Shown: positions 16,738-25,194 of the stretch, piece after piece
How positions within the stretch are numbered: the stretch's first letter is position 1
How the letters are laid out: each line of letters starts with the position of its first letter
NCBI RefSeq assembly: GCF_027627575.1
Contig: NZ_CP114065.1
Span: 6,076,001 to 6,140,000, forward strand
Reading direction: 5' to 3'
Length of the DNA: 64,000 nucleotides
From: Kribbella sp. CA-293567
Lineage (GTDB): Bacteria > Actinomycetota > Actinomycetes > Propionibacteriales > Kribbellaceae
Notes under the pieces: model-generated
Databases searched by the model: none
Told to the model about the DNA's origin: nothing
Seen by the model: only the letters and a program-made list of their open reading frames with translations
Position numbers and translations under genes: made by a program

Positions 16738-17735
16738 CGGCCGATCTCCTCCAGGGAAACGACGCGGTTCTCGCGCCGGGACAGTTCACAGGCATCCGCG
16801 ATCCGGAAGGCCTGCAGAGCATCGCGCACCGTGCAGGGCACCGCACGAGTGCCCGCGACGACCTCGGTGAAGGCCGTCAGCTCAGCCATGTAGGCCGGCT
16901 GGAACCGGTCCATGAAGGTGCTGTGCGACTGACCGTCCGGGAAGGTCACCCCCGGCTCGGCGGACCGCAGCGCGGTGTGGGCGTCGAGGCCGACCGCGAT
17001 CGAGCCGAGCGAGCCCAGCACCTCCATTCGCACGTCGTGACCGGCCGCGTTGTAGCGGGTCCCGCTGACCGAGACGAAGGTGTTGTCGTCCAGCGTCAGC
17101 AGCGCGGCGGCCGCGTCGACGTCGCCGTACTCGCCGAAGAAGGGCTCCCCACGGTTGGCGCCGGTCGCGTAGACACTGACCACCTCACGGCCGGTGACGA
17201 ACCGGATGATGTCGAAGTCGTGCACCGTGCAGTCCCGGAAGAAGCCGCCGCTGGTGGGGATGTACTCGTGCGGCGGCGGAAACGCGTCGTTGGTGTTCGC
17301 GCGGATGTGATGGACGAAGCCGAGCTCGCCGGTCGCTATCTGCTCCTGCGCGGACCGGTAGCCGGCGTCGAAGCGGCGCTGGAAGCCGATGTGCACCGGC
17401 ACCTGCGAGGCCTCGACCAGCGCGACGATCCGCTGGGTCTCGCCGAGGTCGATCGCGACCGGCTTCTCGCAGAAGGTCGGGATCCCGGCGGCGACGGCAC
17501 GCTCGATCAGCTCGGCGTGCGCCGAGGTGGCGGCAGCGATCACGAACCCGTCGACACCGCTGCGCAGCAGCTCCTCGACGGTGACCGCGAGCTCCAGGCC
17601 GAGGTCCTTGGCGATCAGCTCCGCCCGGCTGGTGTCGGCGTCGGTGACGACGACCTGCCCGACCGCTGCCAGGCCCTTCAGGGTCGCGGCGTGGAACGCC
17701 CCGATCCGCCCGGTTCCGACCAACCCGATTCGCAT
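16734..17735 (-). CDS. iolG: Inositol 2-dehydrogenase
   Basis: This 333-residue NAD-dependent enzyme oxidises myo-inositol to scyllo-inosose. It starts MRIGLVGTGRIGAFH (GxGxxG loop), has FCEKPVAID, and shows GFFRDCTVHDFDIIR with the catalytic Asp/His of IolG. ATG 17735 (upstream GAGGG, seven bases away) is preferred to the longer frame reaching 17837, which would run into the promoter region. It is the first gene of the operon, divergent from the GntR regulator. Confidence 0.92.
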   Translation of the reverse strand: MRIGLVGTGRIGAFHAATLKGLAAVGQVVVTDADTSRAELIAKDLGLELAVTVEELLRSGVDGFVIAAATSAHAELIERAVAAGIPTFCEKPVAIDLGETQRIVALVEASQVPVHIGFQRRFDAGYRSAQEQIATGELGFVHHIRANTNDAFPPPHEYIPTSGGFFRDCTVHDFDIIRFVTGREVVSVYATGANRGEPFFGEYGDVDAAAALLTLDDNTFVSVSGTRYNAAGHDVRMEVLGSLGSIAVGLDAHTALRSAEPGVTFPDGQSHSTFMDRFQPAYMAELTAFTEVVAGTRAVPCTVRDALQAFRIADACELSRRENRVVSLEEIGR

Positions 17736-17831
17736 CCTGTGTGCCCTCTCGTCAAGGCGTTCGTGAGTGCCCGCCGGCCCGCCACCGGCAGTACTGGTTC
17801 GCCCAGTCAGCTTCGCGGGCGAGATCAGGGG

Positions 17832-17891
17832 TGTCAATACTTTGTAAGCACATTTTCACGTCGGGACATACAGACGTCATTCCTGTAATAT
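17832..17891. promoter_or_regulatory. iol operon / gntR divergent control region
   Basis: The 162-base gap is AT-rich compared with its surroundings near its right end. On the plus strand, GGGACA (17863-17868) and TAATAT (17886-17891) with a 17-base spacer would place the transcript start at the ATG of the regulator, making a leaderless mRNA; no ribosome site is present. On the minus strand a TTGACA at 17837-17832 is a possible -35 for the iol operon, but I cannot assign its -10. An inverted ACGTC/GACGT pair spanning 17858-17877 covers the plus -35 and is a candidate operator. Confidence 0.5.
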
Positions 17892-17897
17892 CCCGGC

Positions 17898-18635
17898 ATG
17901 GCCGCCCTTCCGATCCAGATCGATCGGACGAGCCCGGTGCCGCTCTACCACCAGCTCGCCGAGCAGCTCACCGCTGCCATCAGCGACGGCACCCTGCGCC
18001 CCGGCGACGCCTTCGAGAACGAGCTGGCGATGTCGGACCGGCTCAGCCTGTCCAGGCCGACGGTGCGCCGGGCGATCTCCGAACTGGTGAACAAGGGCCT
18101 GCTGGTCCGCCGTCGCGGGATCGGCACCACCGTGGCCAACCAGATGGTCCACCGCCGCGCCGAGCTGACCAGCCTGTACGACGACCTGGTCCGCGAAGGC
18201 CGCACCCCGCGCACCGACGTACTCTCGCTGCTCCGCTCGGCCCAGGACGATCGCGCCGCCGAGGCGCTCGGACTGCCGGCCGGTACGCCGCTGGTCTCGA
18301 TCGTCCGGCTGCGCTACGCCGGCGAGCAGCCGCTCGCGATCCTCCGCAACTGGTTGCCGCCAGCAATGAATGACCTGACCGCCGAGCAGCTCGAGACCGA
18401 CGGCCTGTACGCCGTACTCCGGGCCCGCGGCATCCGCCCGACGGTGGCCCGCCAGCGCATCGGCGCCCGCAACGCCACGGCCGAGGAACGCCGTACCCTG
18501 CACATGTCCAAGGCCGAGCCACTCGTCACGATGACCCGCAGCGCGTACGACGCCGACGGCTCCCCGGTGGAGTTCGGCGACCACTGCTACCGCGCCGACC
18601 AGTACTCGGTCGACGTCATCGTCTCCGAACGCTGA
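17898..18635 (+). CDS. GntR-family (HutC/UTRA) regulator, probable inositol repressor
   Basis: This 245-residue regulator has an N-terminal winged helix-turn-helix (SPVPLYHQLAEQLTAAISDG, then LSLSRPTVRRAISELVNKGLL) and a C-terminal UTRA effector domain ending PVEFGDHCYRADQYSVDV. It is divergent from iolG and separated only by the control region. GntR-type IolR repressors control iol genes in corynebacteria, so it most likely represses the operon and responds to an inositol intermediate. ATG 17898 coincides with the predicted transcript start. Confidence 0.85.
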   Translation: MAALPIQIDRTSPVPLYHQLAEQLTAAISDGTLRPGDAFENELAMSDRLSLSRPTVRRAISELVNKGLLVRRRGIGTTVANQMVHRRAELTSLYDDLVREGRTPRTDVLSLLRSAQDDRAAEALGLPAGTPLVSIVRLRYAGEQPLAILRNWLPPAMNDLTAEQLETDGLYAVLRARGIRPTVARQRIGARNATAEERRTLHMSKAEPLVTMTRSAYDADGSPVEFGDHCYRADQYSVDVIVSER

Positions 18636-18638
18636 CCC

Positions 18639-19322
18639 TCAGCGACGCCGGACGATCGCTTCCTCGAAGCTCTCCACATGCAAGGGGATGACCACCAACC
18701 CGACCCGCAGCCTCGGGTCGAGCCGAGCCCACAGCAGATCGGGCAGCGACTCCCACTCGGCCTCCACCGACACAGTCAGCGGATAGCCGTCGGTCACGAC
18801 TTCGGCGGCAGAACCGGCGTACGTGGTGACCACTCCGGCGGTGGCTTCCTCCGATCGGCGCAGGAACAGCGACGGATGCTGAACCTGATCGGCCGAGTAC
18901 GAGCGGGCGGAGCCGACGACGACATCCAGCAGTTCCGGACCCTCGGTGACGGCACCGGCGAAGATCCGCGGCGTGCGGATGGGTGGGTCCGGCTCGTAGT
19001 CGATGTTGCGCAGCGCGACCTGGAGATCCACACAGTCGGCGTGGGTACCGGCCAGTTCGCTGACGTGGGTGCCGTTGCCGACGATCACCCAGTCCTCGGT
19101 GCGGATCGCGGCGGTGTAGTGCCGCAGCTCGTCCGTCCCGGCGCCGCTCACGTCCTGCACGACGATCTCGTACTCCGCTACGACCAGCTCGCGCTGCTGG
19201 GACGCCGGGCTCCGGCCGGTCAGCCAGTAGGCGGCAAACGGCACGCCATCGATATCCCGCCCGATCGCCACCCCACGCCCCGGATACTCACAACCGCCAG
19301 CCACATCCACAAGGGTCGCCAC
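18639..19322 (-). CDS. IMP cyclohydrolase-like protein
   Basis: This 227-residue protein opens CEYPGRGVAIGRDIDG and then AAYWLTGRSPASQQRELV, the arrangement (YPGR, then Y-x-x-GRSxxSxxR) seen in the archaeal-type IMP cyclohydrolase family. Bacterial members are mostly uncharacterised, and actinobacteria normally use PurH for this step, so a purine role here is uncertain. It converges on the GntR gene with a three-base gap. No partner purine genes are nearby. Confidence 0.6.
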   Translation of the reverse strand: MATLVDVAGGCEYPGRGVAIGRDIDGVPFAAYWLTGRSPASQQRELVVAEYEIVVQDVSGAGTDELRHYTAAIRTEDWVIVGNGTHVSELAGTHADCVDLQVALRNIDYEPDPPIRTPRIFAGAVTEGPELLDVVVGSARSYSADQVQHPSLFLRRSEEATAGVVTTYAGSAAEVVTDGYPLTVSVEAEWESLPDLLWARLDPRLRVGLVVIPLHVESFEEAIVRRR

Positions 19323-19391
19323 GCGCGAAGCCTAACCCCCACAGGCAGCATCCCCAGCCTCAGCATCCCTGCCTCACCGCCCGGGAGATCT

Positions 19392-19468
19392 GGCGACCTC
19401 GGACCCCAACTGGCGACCTTGAACAAGTTATTTCCTGTTCAAGGTCACCGCTGGGTGTCCGAGGTGCC
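19392..19468. repeat. Long imperfect palindrome downstream of the glutamate dehydrogenase gene
   Basis: An exact 11-base stem, GACCTTGAACA (19415-19425) and TGTTCAAGGTC (19436-19446), encloses a ten-base AT-rich loop. The pairing continues outwards imperfectly: ACCTCGGAC on the left matches GTCCGAGGT on the right, so both arms extend over about 33 bases. The left arm also repeats TGGCGACCT twice. It lies between two minus-strand genes, just past the stop of the glutamate dehydrogenase, and could act as its terminator or be a REP-like element. Confidence 0.65.
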
Positions 19469-19477
19469 GAGTTGCGA

Positions 19478-22400
19478 TCAGGCCTGGTTGTTGAGGAGGG
19501 TGCGGACCAGGCGTAGGCCTACCGACAGGTGGGACAGCTCCGGGCCCTCCGTCTCGACGATCTCCTCCATCATCGTGGCGGCCCGGGACAGCGCCGTCTC
19601 GTTCAGGTCCTGCCAGGCGCGGACCCGGTCCTCGGGCTCGAGCGAGGCCTCGGTCGTGGCCAGCACCTGCGCCGTGAGGTGCGCGTGGACCGCGTGCAGG
19701 TCGTCGCGGAGCGCGGCGCGGGCCATCGTCTGCCAGCGGTCCGTCCGCGGCAAGCCGATGATCCGCTCCAGGAACAGGCCCAGGTGCAACCGCTCGCCCA
19801 GCGCGAAGTGCACCTTGGCGACCTCCAGCACGTCCAGGTCGTCGCGGTACGCCGTCTCCACGATGCCCAGCGCCGCGTACGCCGGCGGCAGCACCGCGAT
19901 CCGGGTGGCGAAGTCCACCGGCACGCCCTGGGAGACCAGCGCCTCGCGACGGTGCTCGAACAACGCCAGCTCCCGCCCGCGCAGTACCTCGGGGAGCGCG
20001 GCCGTCAGCTTGGCGATCCCCGGCAGGAAGAACTCGATCAGCTCGGCGATGTCGACCGGGGGCCGCCGGTTCGAGACCAGCCAGCGGGTCGCCCGCTCGA
20101 CCAGCGTCCGGGTCTCCAGCCGCATCGCGGTCTGGGTGGCGGCGTCGACGAGGTTGTCCAGCTCCGCGTTGCGGGCCAGCAGCTCCGGTTGCGCGAAGAT
20201 CCGGGAGGCCGCCAGGTTCGCCCGGACGACGTCCTCCACCGTGCCGCCGGTCTCCAGCGAGAGCCGGTGGTAGGCCGTGATGCCGGACGAGTTGATGAAC
20301 TCGTTCACCACCTGGGTGGTGATGATCTCGCGGCGCAACTGGTGCGACTCGACCGGTCCGGCAAACCGGTCCTGGATCGCCTTCGGGAAGTAGCTGGTCA
20401 GCTTCGAGGCGAGGTAGTCGTCGTCCGGCAGCGAGGTCTTCAGCAGCTCTGCCTCGAGCACGATCTTCGTGTAGGCGATCAGCACCGACAGCTCCGGCGA
20501 GGTCAGCCCACGGCCTTCGGCCTTGCGGCGCTTGAACTCGGCGACACTCGGCAGGAACTCCAGCTCACGGTTGAGCAGCCCCTGCTTCTCCAGCCGGCGG
20601 ACCCAGTCCTGGTGGACGTGCATCAGCGCCGGGGCCTGCGAGGTCGCGTTGGCCAGCCCGATGTTCTGCCGGTAGTTCGACTTGAGCACCAGCGCGCCGA
20701 CCTCGGCCGTCATCGACGCGATCACGTCGTTGCGCTGCTTCTCGGTCAGGTCGCCGTCGGCGACCACCTTGTCGAGCAGGATCTTGATGTTCACCTCGTG
20801 GTCGGAGGTGTCCACGCCGGCCACGTTGTCGATGAAGTCGGTGTTGATCCGGCCGCCCAGGGTGGCGTACTCGATCCGGCCGAGCTGGGTGAAGCCCAGG
20901 TTGCCGCCCTCGCCGACCGCCTTCGCGCGCAGCTCCGCGCCGTTGATCCGGACCGCGTCGTTGGCCTTGTCGCCGACGTCGGCGTGCGACTCCGTGGCGG
21001 CCTTCACGTAGGTGCCGATCCCGCCGTTCCAGAACAGGTCGACCGGGGCCTTCAGGATCGCCTGCATCAGCTCGTTCGGCGCCAGCGAGGTCGGGTTGCC
21101 CTCGATACCGAGTGCCTCGCGGACCTCCGCGGAGATCGGGATCGCCTTGTCGGTACGCGGGTAGACGCCACCACCGGCCGAGATCAGCGCGGCGTCGTAG
21201 TCGGCCCACGACGATCGCGGCAGCTCGAACAACCGCTTGCGTTCCACGAACGAGGCGGCCGCGTCGGGCGCCGGATCGAGGAAGATGTGCCGGTGGTCGA
21301 ACGCCGCGACCAGCCGGATGTGCTCCGACAGCAGCATCCCGTTGCCGAACACGTCACCCGACATGTCACCGACCCCGACCACGGTGAAGTCGGCGTTCTG
21401 GCAGTCGTGTCCCATCTCGCGGAAGTGCCGCTTGACCGACTCCCAGGCACCTCGCGCGGTGATCCCCATCGCCTTGTGGTCGTAGCCCACCGAACCGCCC
21501 GAGGCGAACGCGTCGCCCAGCCAGAAGCCGTACTCCTTGGCCACGCTGTTGGCGATGTCCGAGAACGTCGCCGTGCCCTTGTCCGCCGCGACGACCAGGT
21601 AGGCGTCGTCACCGTCGTACCGGACGACCTGCGACGGCGGCACGATCTGGCCGGCCACGATGTTGTCGGTGATGTCCAGCAGCCCGGAGATGAAGGTCTT
21701 GTACGACGCGATGCCCTCGGCCAGCCAGGCGTCGCGATCGACCGACGGATCCGGCAGCTGCTTGGCGTAGAACCCGCCCTTCGCGCCGACCGGCACGATC
21801 ACCGAGTTCTTCACCATCTGCGCCTTGACCAGACCCAGCACCTCGGTCCGGAAGTCCTCGCGCCGGTCCGACCAGCGCAACCCACCGCGCGCGACGGCAC
21901 CGAAGCGCAGGTGCACACCCTCGACCCGCGGCGAGTACACGAAGATCTCGTACGCCGGCCGCGGCTGCGGCAGCTCCGGGATCGCCTTGGGCTCCAGCTT
22001 GAGCGAGATGTACGTCCGCGGTGTGCCGTCGGCGGCCGGCTGGAAGAAGTTGGTCCGCAGCGTCGCCTTCATCGCGGTCAGGTAGGACCGCAGGATCCGG
22101 TCCTCGTCGAGACTCTTCACCGTGTCCAGCGCGGTGACGATCTCCTTCTCCAGCTGCTCCACCGCGGTCACCCGGTTGGGATCGTCGGCGGCACCGCGGG
22201 CCGGGTCGAAGCTGGTCTCGAACAACTGGACGAGCAGCTTGGCGACGTCGACGTGGTTGAGGAAGGTGTTCTCGATGTAGTCCTGGCTGAACGGTGTCCC
22301 GCCCTGCCGGATGTACCGCTGGTAGGCGCGCAGGATCGAGACCTGCCGCCAGCTGAGGCTTCCCCGCAGTACCAGGGCGTTGAGCTTGTCGCTCTCCGCG

Positions 22401-24343
22401 CGCCCCTCCCACACTGCCTGGAAGGTGTCGGAGAAGAGCCGGCGCAGCTCCTCCTTCTCCTCGGCGCCCTGTGGTGCCCGGAGCCCGAAGTCGTAGATGT
22501 ACGCCGTACCGGCCGGGCGGCGGATCTCGTACGGCCGCTCGTCGATCACCTCGACGCCCATGTGGGTCAGCAGCGGCAGCACCTGGGACAGCGACAGCGC
22601 GGAGCCGGTGCGGTAGACCTTGAAGCGGCGCTCACCGGCCCACTCCTCGTCGATCGGGCTGTAGAGCGACATGGCCAGCCCGTCCTCGGCCGGCAGCCGG
22701 TCCAGGATCGTCACGTCGCGCACCGCGACCCGGGCGTCGAAGTCCTCCTTGTACGCCTCCGGGAAGGCACCGGCGTACTGGCTGGCGAGCCGGGTGACGG
22801 CGCCGTCCCCGCCCTGCTGGTGCAGCGCGACGTTGAAGTCGTCCTGCCAGGCGCGGGTGGCCTCGACGACCTTCTGCTCGAGGATCTCGGCGTCGAAGTC
22901 GCCGACCGTCGAGCCCTGCTTCATCCGGACCACGAAGTGCACCCGGGCCAGCACGGACTCGGTCACGTAGGCGGCGTAGTCGACCGACTCGGCGCCGATC
23001 GCGTCCTTGAGGATCTGCTGCATCTTGAGCCGGACGGCCGTGGTGTAGCGGTCACGCGGCAGGTAGACGAGGCAGGACAGGTAGCGGTTGTACACGTCGC
23101 GCCGGACGAACAGCTTGACCGCACGACGCTCCTGCAGGTGCAGGACGGACTGCACGATCGGCAGCAGGTCCTCCACGGGCGCCTGCAGCAGCTCGTCGCG
23201 CGGATAGGTCTCCAGCACGTCCAGCAGGCCCTTGCCGCTGTGGCTGTTGGGGTCGAACCCCGTCCGGGCGAACAGCTCGATCGCCTTGCGACGCAGTACC
23301 GGGACCTGCATGACGCTCTCGGTGTACGCCGTGGAGGAGAGCAGTCCGATGAAGCGGAGCTCCGAGACGGGCTCGCCGCTCTCGTCGAACTGCTTGATGC
23401 CGACATAGTCCAGGTACGACGACCTGTGCACCGTGGAGCGCGAGTTGGCCTTGGTCAGGATCAGCAGCTTGCGCTCGCGCGCCTTCGCGCTCACCTCGGG
23501 CGGCAGCTTTCCGGCGTTCTCGTCGAGCTTCGGGTCCGGCCGGAGGATGCCCAGGCCTGTCCCCGGGATGCCGCGCAGGATGCCCTGGTCGCCGTCCATG
23601 GTGAAGCTGTACTCGCGGTAGCCGAGGAAGGTGAAGTGCTCGTCGGCGAGCCATTCCAGCAGCTCCTTGGCCTCCTCCACCTCACTCTCGCTGACCGGCA
23701 GCTCGGACGCGTTCAGGCCGTCGGCGATCGAGACGGCCTTCTCGTGCATCTTCGGCCAGTCCTCGACGGCCTCCCGGACGTCCTCCAGCACGCGCTGCAG
23801 CGCCTGCTCCAGCTGGCGGTGCTCGGCGGGGTCGGCGATCCGCTCGACCTCCAGGTGCATCCAGCTCTCCCGGACCAGGTCGTGCTCGTCCGCGGCGGCC
23901 GCGTCGTCGAGCACCTCCTGCAGGGTGCCCTCGATGTCACGGCGGACGACGAACTGCGGGTGCACCAGCAGCTGCAGCTCGAGGTTGTGGTCGGTGATCA
24001 CCATCGACGCGCTGTCGACCAGGAACGGCATGTCGTCGATCACGATCTCGACCACCGTCCGGCCGTTGGCCGACCAGCCGTGCTCCTCCACCGTCGGGGT
24101 GAAGACGTGCACCTTGGCGGTGCCCTGCGGCCGCGCCAGCGCGGACCGGTAGTGGTGTTTGGCAGCGCCCAGGCAGTCGGTCGGCTGACGCTCGGCGACG
24201 TCCTCCGCGGCGACGTACCGGTAGTAGCGCTCCAGGAAGGTCCGCAGCTTGCCGGCATCGACCGAATGGTCCTTGCCGTGCGATCCCGCGGCCACCGCCT
24301 TGGCGAGAACATCCGCCTTCTGGACGTCCAGCTTGCTCTGCAT
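19478..24343 (-). CDS. gdh: NAD-specific glutamate dehydrogenase, large (GDH-180 type)
   Basis: This 1621-residue catabolic enzyme deaminates glutamate to 2-oxoglutarate with NAD. It belongs to the large bacterial class known from Streptomyces and Pseudomonas, and the length is typical. The catalytic domain lies in the middle to second half: GGLRWSDRREDFRTEVLGLVKA is followed by the Lys loop VPVGAKGGFYAKQ, then GVGDMSGDVFGNGMLL and the nucleotide region near TVVGVGD. The N-terminal 700 residues form the regulatory ACT-like part of this family. ATG 24343 is preceded by GGTGGGG. It is monocistronic and has a terminator-like hairpin in its leader. Confidence 0.95.
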   Translation of the reverse strand: MQSKLDVQKADVLAKAVAAGSHGKDHSVDAGKLRTFLERYYRYVAAEDVAERQPTDCLGAAKHHYRSALARPQGTAKVHVFTPTVEEHGWSANGRTVVEIVIDDMPFLVDSASMVITDHNLELQLLVHPQFVVRRDIEGTLQEVLDDAAAADEHDLVRESWMHLEVERIADPAEHRQLEQALQRVLEDVREAVEDWPKMHEKAVSIADGLNASELPVSESEVEEAKELLEWLADEHFTFLGYREYSFTMDGDQGILRGIPGTGLGILRPDPKLDENAGKLPPEVSAKARERKLLILTKANSRSTVHRSSYLDYVGIKQFDESGEPVSELRFIGLLSSTAYTESVMQVPVLRRKAIELFARTGFDPNSHSGKGLLDVLETYPRDELLQAPVEDLLPIVQSVLHLQERRAVKLFVRRDVYNRYLSCLVYLPRDRYTTAVRLKMQQILKDAIGAESVDYAAYVTESVLARVHFVVRMKQGSTVGDFDAEILEQKVVEATRAWQDDFNVALHQQGGDGAVTRLASQYAGAFPEAYKEDFDARVAVRDVTILDRLPAEDGLAMSLYSPIDEEWAGERRFKVYRTGSALSLSQVLPLLTHMGVEVIDERPYEIRRPAGTAYIYDFGLRAPQGAEEKEELRRLFSDTFQAVWEGRAESDKLNALVLRGSLSWRQVSILRAYQRYIRQGGTPFSQDYIENTFLNHVDVAKLLVQLFETSFDPARGAADDPNRVTAVEQLEKEIVTALDTVKSLDEDRILRSYLTAMKATLRTNFFQPAADGTPRTYISLKLEPKAIPELPQPRPAYEIFVYSPRVEGVHLRFGAVARGGLRWSDRREDFRTEVLGLVKAQMVKNSVIVPVGAKGGFYAKQLPDPSVDRDAWLAEGIASYKTFISGLLDITDNIVAGQIVPPSQVVRYDGDDAYLVVAADKGTATFSDIANSVAKEYGFWLGDAFASGGSVGYDHKAMGITARGAWESVKRHFREMGHDCQNADFTVVGVGDMSGDVFGNGMLLSEHIRLVAAFDHRHIFLDPAPDAAASFVERKRLFELPRSSWADYDAALISAGGGVYPRTDKAIPISAEVREALGIEGNPTSLAPNELMQAILKAPVDLFWNGGIGTYVKAATESHADVGDKANDAVRINGAELRAKAVGEGGNLGFTQLGRIEYATLGGRINTDFIDNVAGVDTSDHEVNIKILLDKVVADGDLTEKQRNDVIASMTAEVGALVLKSNYRQNIGLANATSQAPALMHVHQDWVRRLEKQGLLNRELEFLPSVAEFKRRKAEGRGLTSPELSVLIAYTKIVLEAELLKTSLPDDDYLASKLTSYFPKAIQDRFAGPVESHQLRREIITTQVVNEFINSSGITAYHRLSLETGGTVEDVVRANLAASRIFAQPELLARNAELDNLVDAATQTAMRLETRTLVERATRWLVSNRRPPVDIAELIEFFLPGIAKLTAALPEVLRGRELALFEHRREALVSQGVPVDFATRIAVLPPAYAALGIVETAYRDDLDVLEVAKVHFALGERLHLGLFLERIIGLPRTDRWQTMARAALRDDLHAVHAHLTAQVLATTEASLEPEDRVRAWQDLNETALSRAATMMEEIVETEGPELSHLSVGLRLVRTLLNNQA

Positions 24344-24364
24344 TCCCCACCGTCTCCACGCGTG

Positions 24365-24419
24365 AAAAAGCGGCGCTCAGCGCCGGGCCCACGACGTTGT
24401 GCGCCTCCCGCAAAGATTA
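24365..24419 (-). promoter_or_regulatory. Predicted gdh promoter and leader terminator-like hairpin
   Basis: Reading the minus strand, TAATCT (24419-24414) is a plausible -10. Downstream, CGGCGC and GCGCCG (24385-24371, three-base loop) form a GC stem followed at once by a C and five T residues (to 24365). This looks like an intrinsic terminator 21 bases before the gdh start codon. It could attenuate gdh or simply end transcripts from the CGNR gene 180 bases upstream. Confidence 0.5.
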
Positions 24420-24561
24420 GTCCACTTCGGTCACTGGTGTGATGGCGGGACGCTCCTTTCCGATGCCTTGCGACTCACGTTCAACACTCCCGGCAGCCCG
24501 CGGCGCGAGGGCTGGGCAAGCCAGTACCGCGCGGCGCGCTCGCTCCGTCAGCGGTCGGCGG

Positions 24562-25098
24562 TCATGAGGCGGATCGCCGGGTACGCCGGTACTTCGCGGC
24601 GCGGGCGCGGTTCTGGCAGGTGACCGAACAGAAGCGGCGTCGGCCGGCAGGCGAGCCGTCGACGTAGATGTCGGCGCAACCGCCGTCGATGCAGACTCCG
24701 AGGCGACCCGGATTCTCGTCGCACAACTGCGCACGCAGGGCCAGCAAAGCCGCGGCCAGGAGAGCGTCGTGCGGGTCCACCCACCAGGTTCGCCGTACTT
24801 CGCCGTCCGTCACTGCCAGGTCGGGCCGTACGTCGATGGTCCTCAGCAAGCCGGAGACCGCGTCCACGCGAGCCGCCGTACCGACCGAGGTGAAGATGCC
24901 GAAGATCGTGTCCGCGAATTGAATCAGCGCGGTGTCGGTCAGCGTGTCCGCCACCGAGGCCGGGACGCCGGCACGGTGGACGTGATCGGCGAGCGGTGGC
25001 ACCTCCGATCGGGCACCCGCGCGGCGCGGCTCGACGCCCCACCCGTTCACCAGTTCGACCAGAGCGTCGAGCGGCATCGGCTCCACCTGAACTCGCAT
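24562..25098 (-). CDS. CGNR zinc-finger transcription-factor-like protein
   Basis: This 178-residue protein has an N-terminal helical ABATE-like region (VNGWGVEPRRAG to RAQLCDENPGRLG) and a C-terminal Cys4 zinc finger, GVCIDGGCADIY followed by RRFCSVTCQNRARAAKYRR. The family's CGNR tetrad reads CQNR here. Such proteins are thought to bind DNA through the finger. The ATG at 25098 is chosen because the alternative frame continues antisense through other genes. TATCTT sits at -12 to -7, so the mRNA may be leaderless. It is divergent from the shortened LacI gene. Confidence 0.8.
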   Translation of the reverse strand: MRVQVEPMPLDALVELVNGWGVEPRRAGARSEVPPLADHVHRAGVPASVADTLTDTALIQFADTIFGIFTSVGTAARVDAVSGLLRTIDVRPDLAVTDGEVRRTWWVDPHDALLAAALLALRAQLCDENPGRLGVCIDGGCADIYVDGSPAGRRRFCSVTCQNRARAAKYRRTRRSAS

Positions 25099-25194
25099 CT
25101 GGCCAAGATAACGCGTTGCTCCCCGCCATTGCGTTGCGTCGACCGGCTCGATAACGTGATCAGCTCCATCATCACGTGACGATCCGGAGGAACG

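Noticed and set aside
19529..24442. A plus-strand open frame of 1637 codons opposite the glutamate dehydrogenase gene
   Set aside because: The composition is that of an antisense shadow in high-GC DNA (Arg, Gly, Val, Asp, His-rich, no motifs), while the minus strand encodes a complete, recognisable enzyme.
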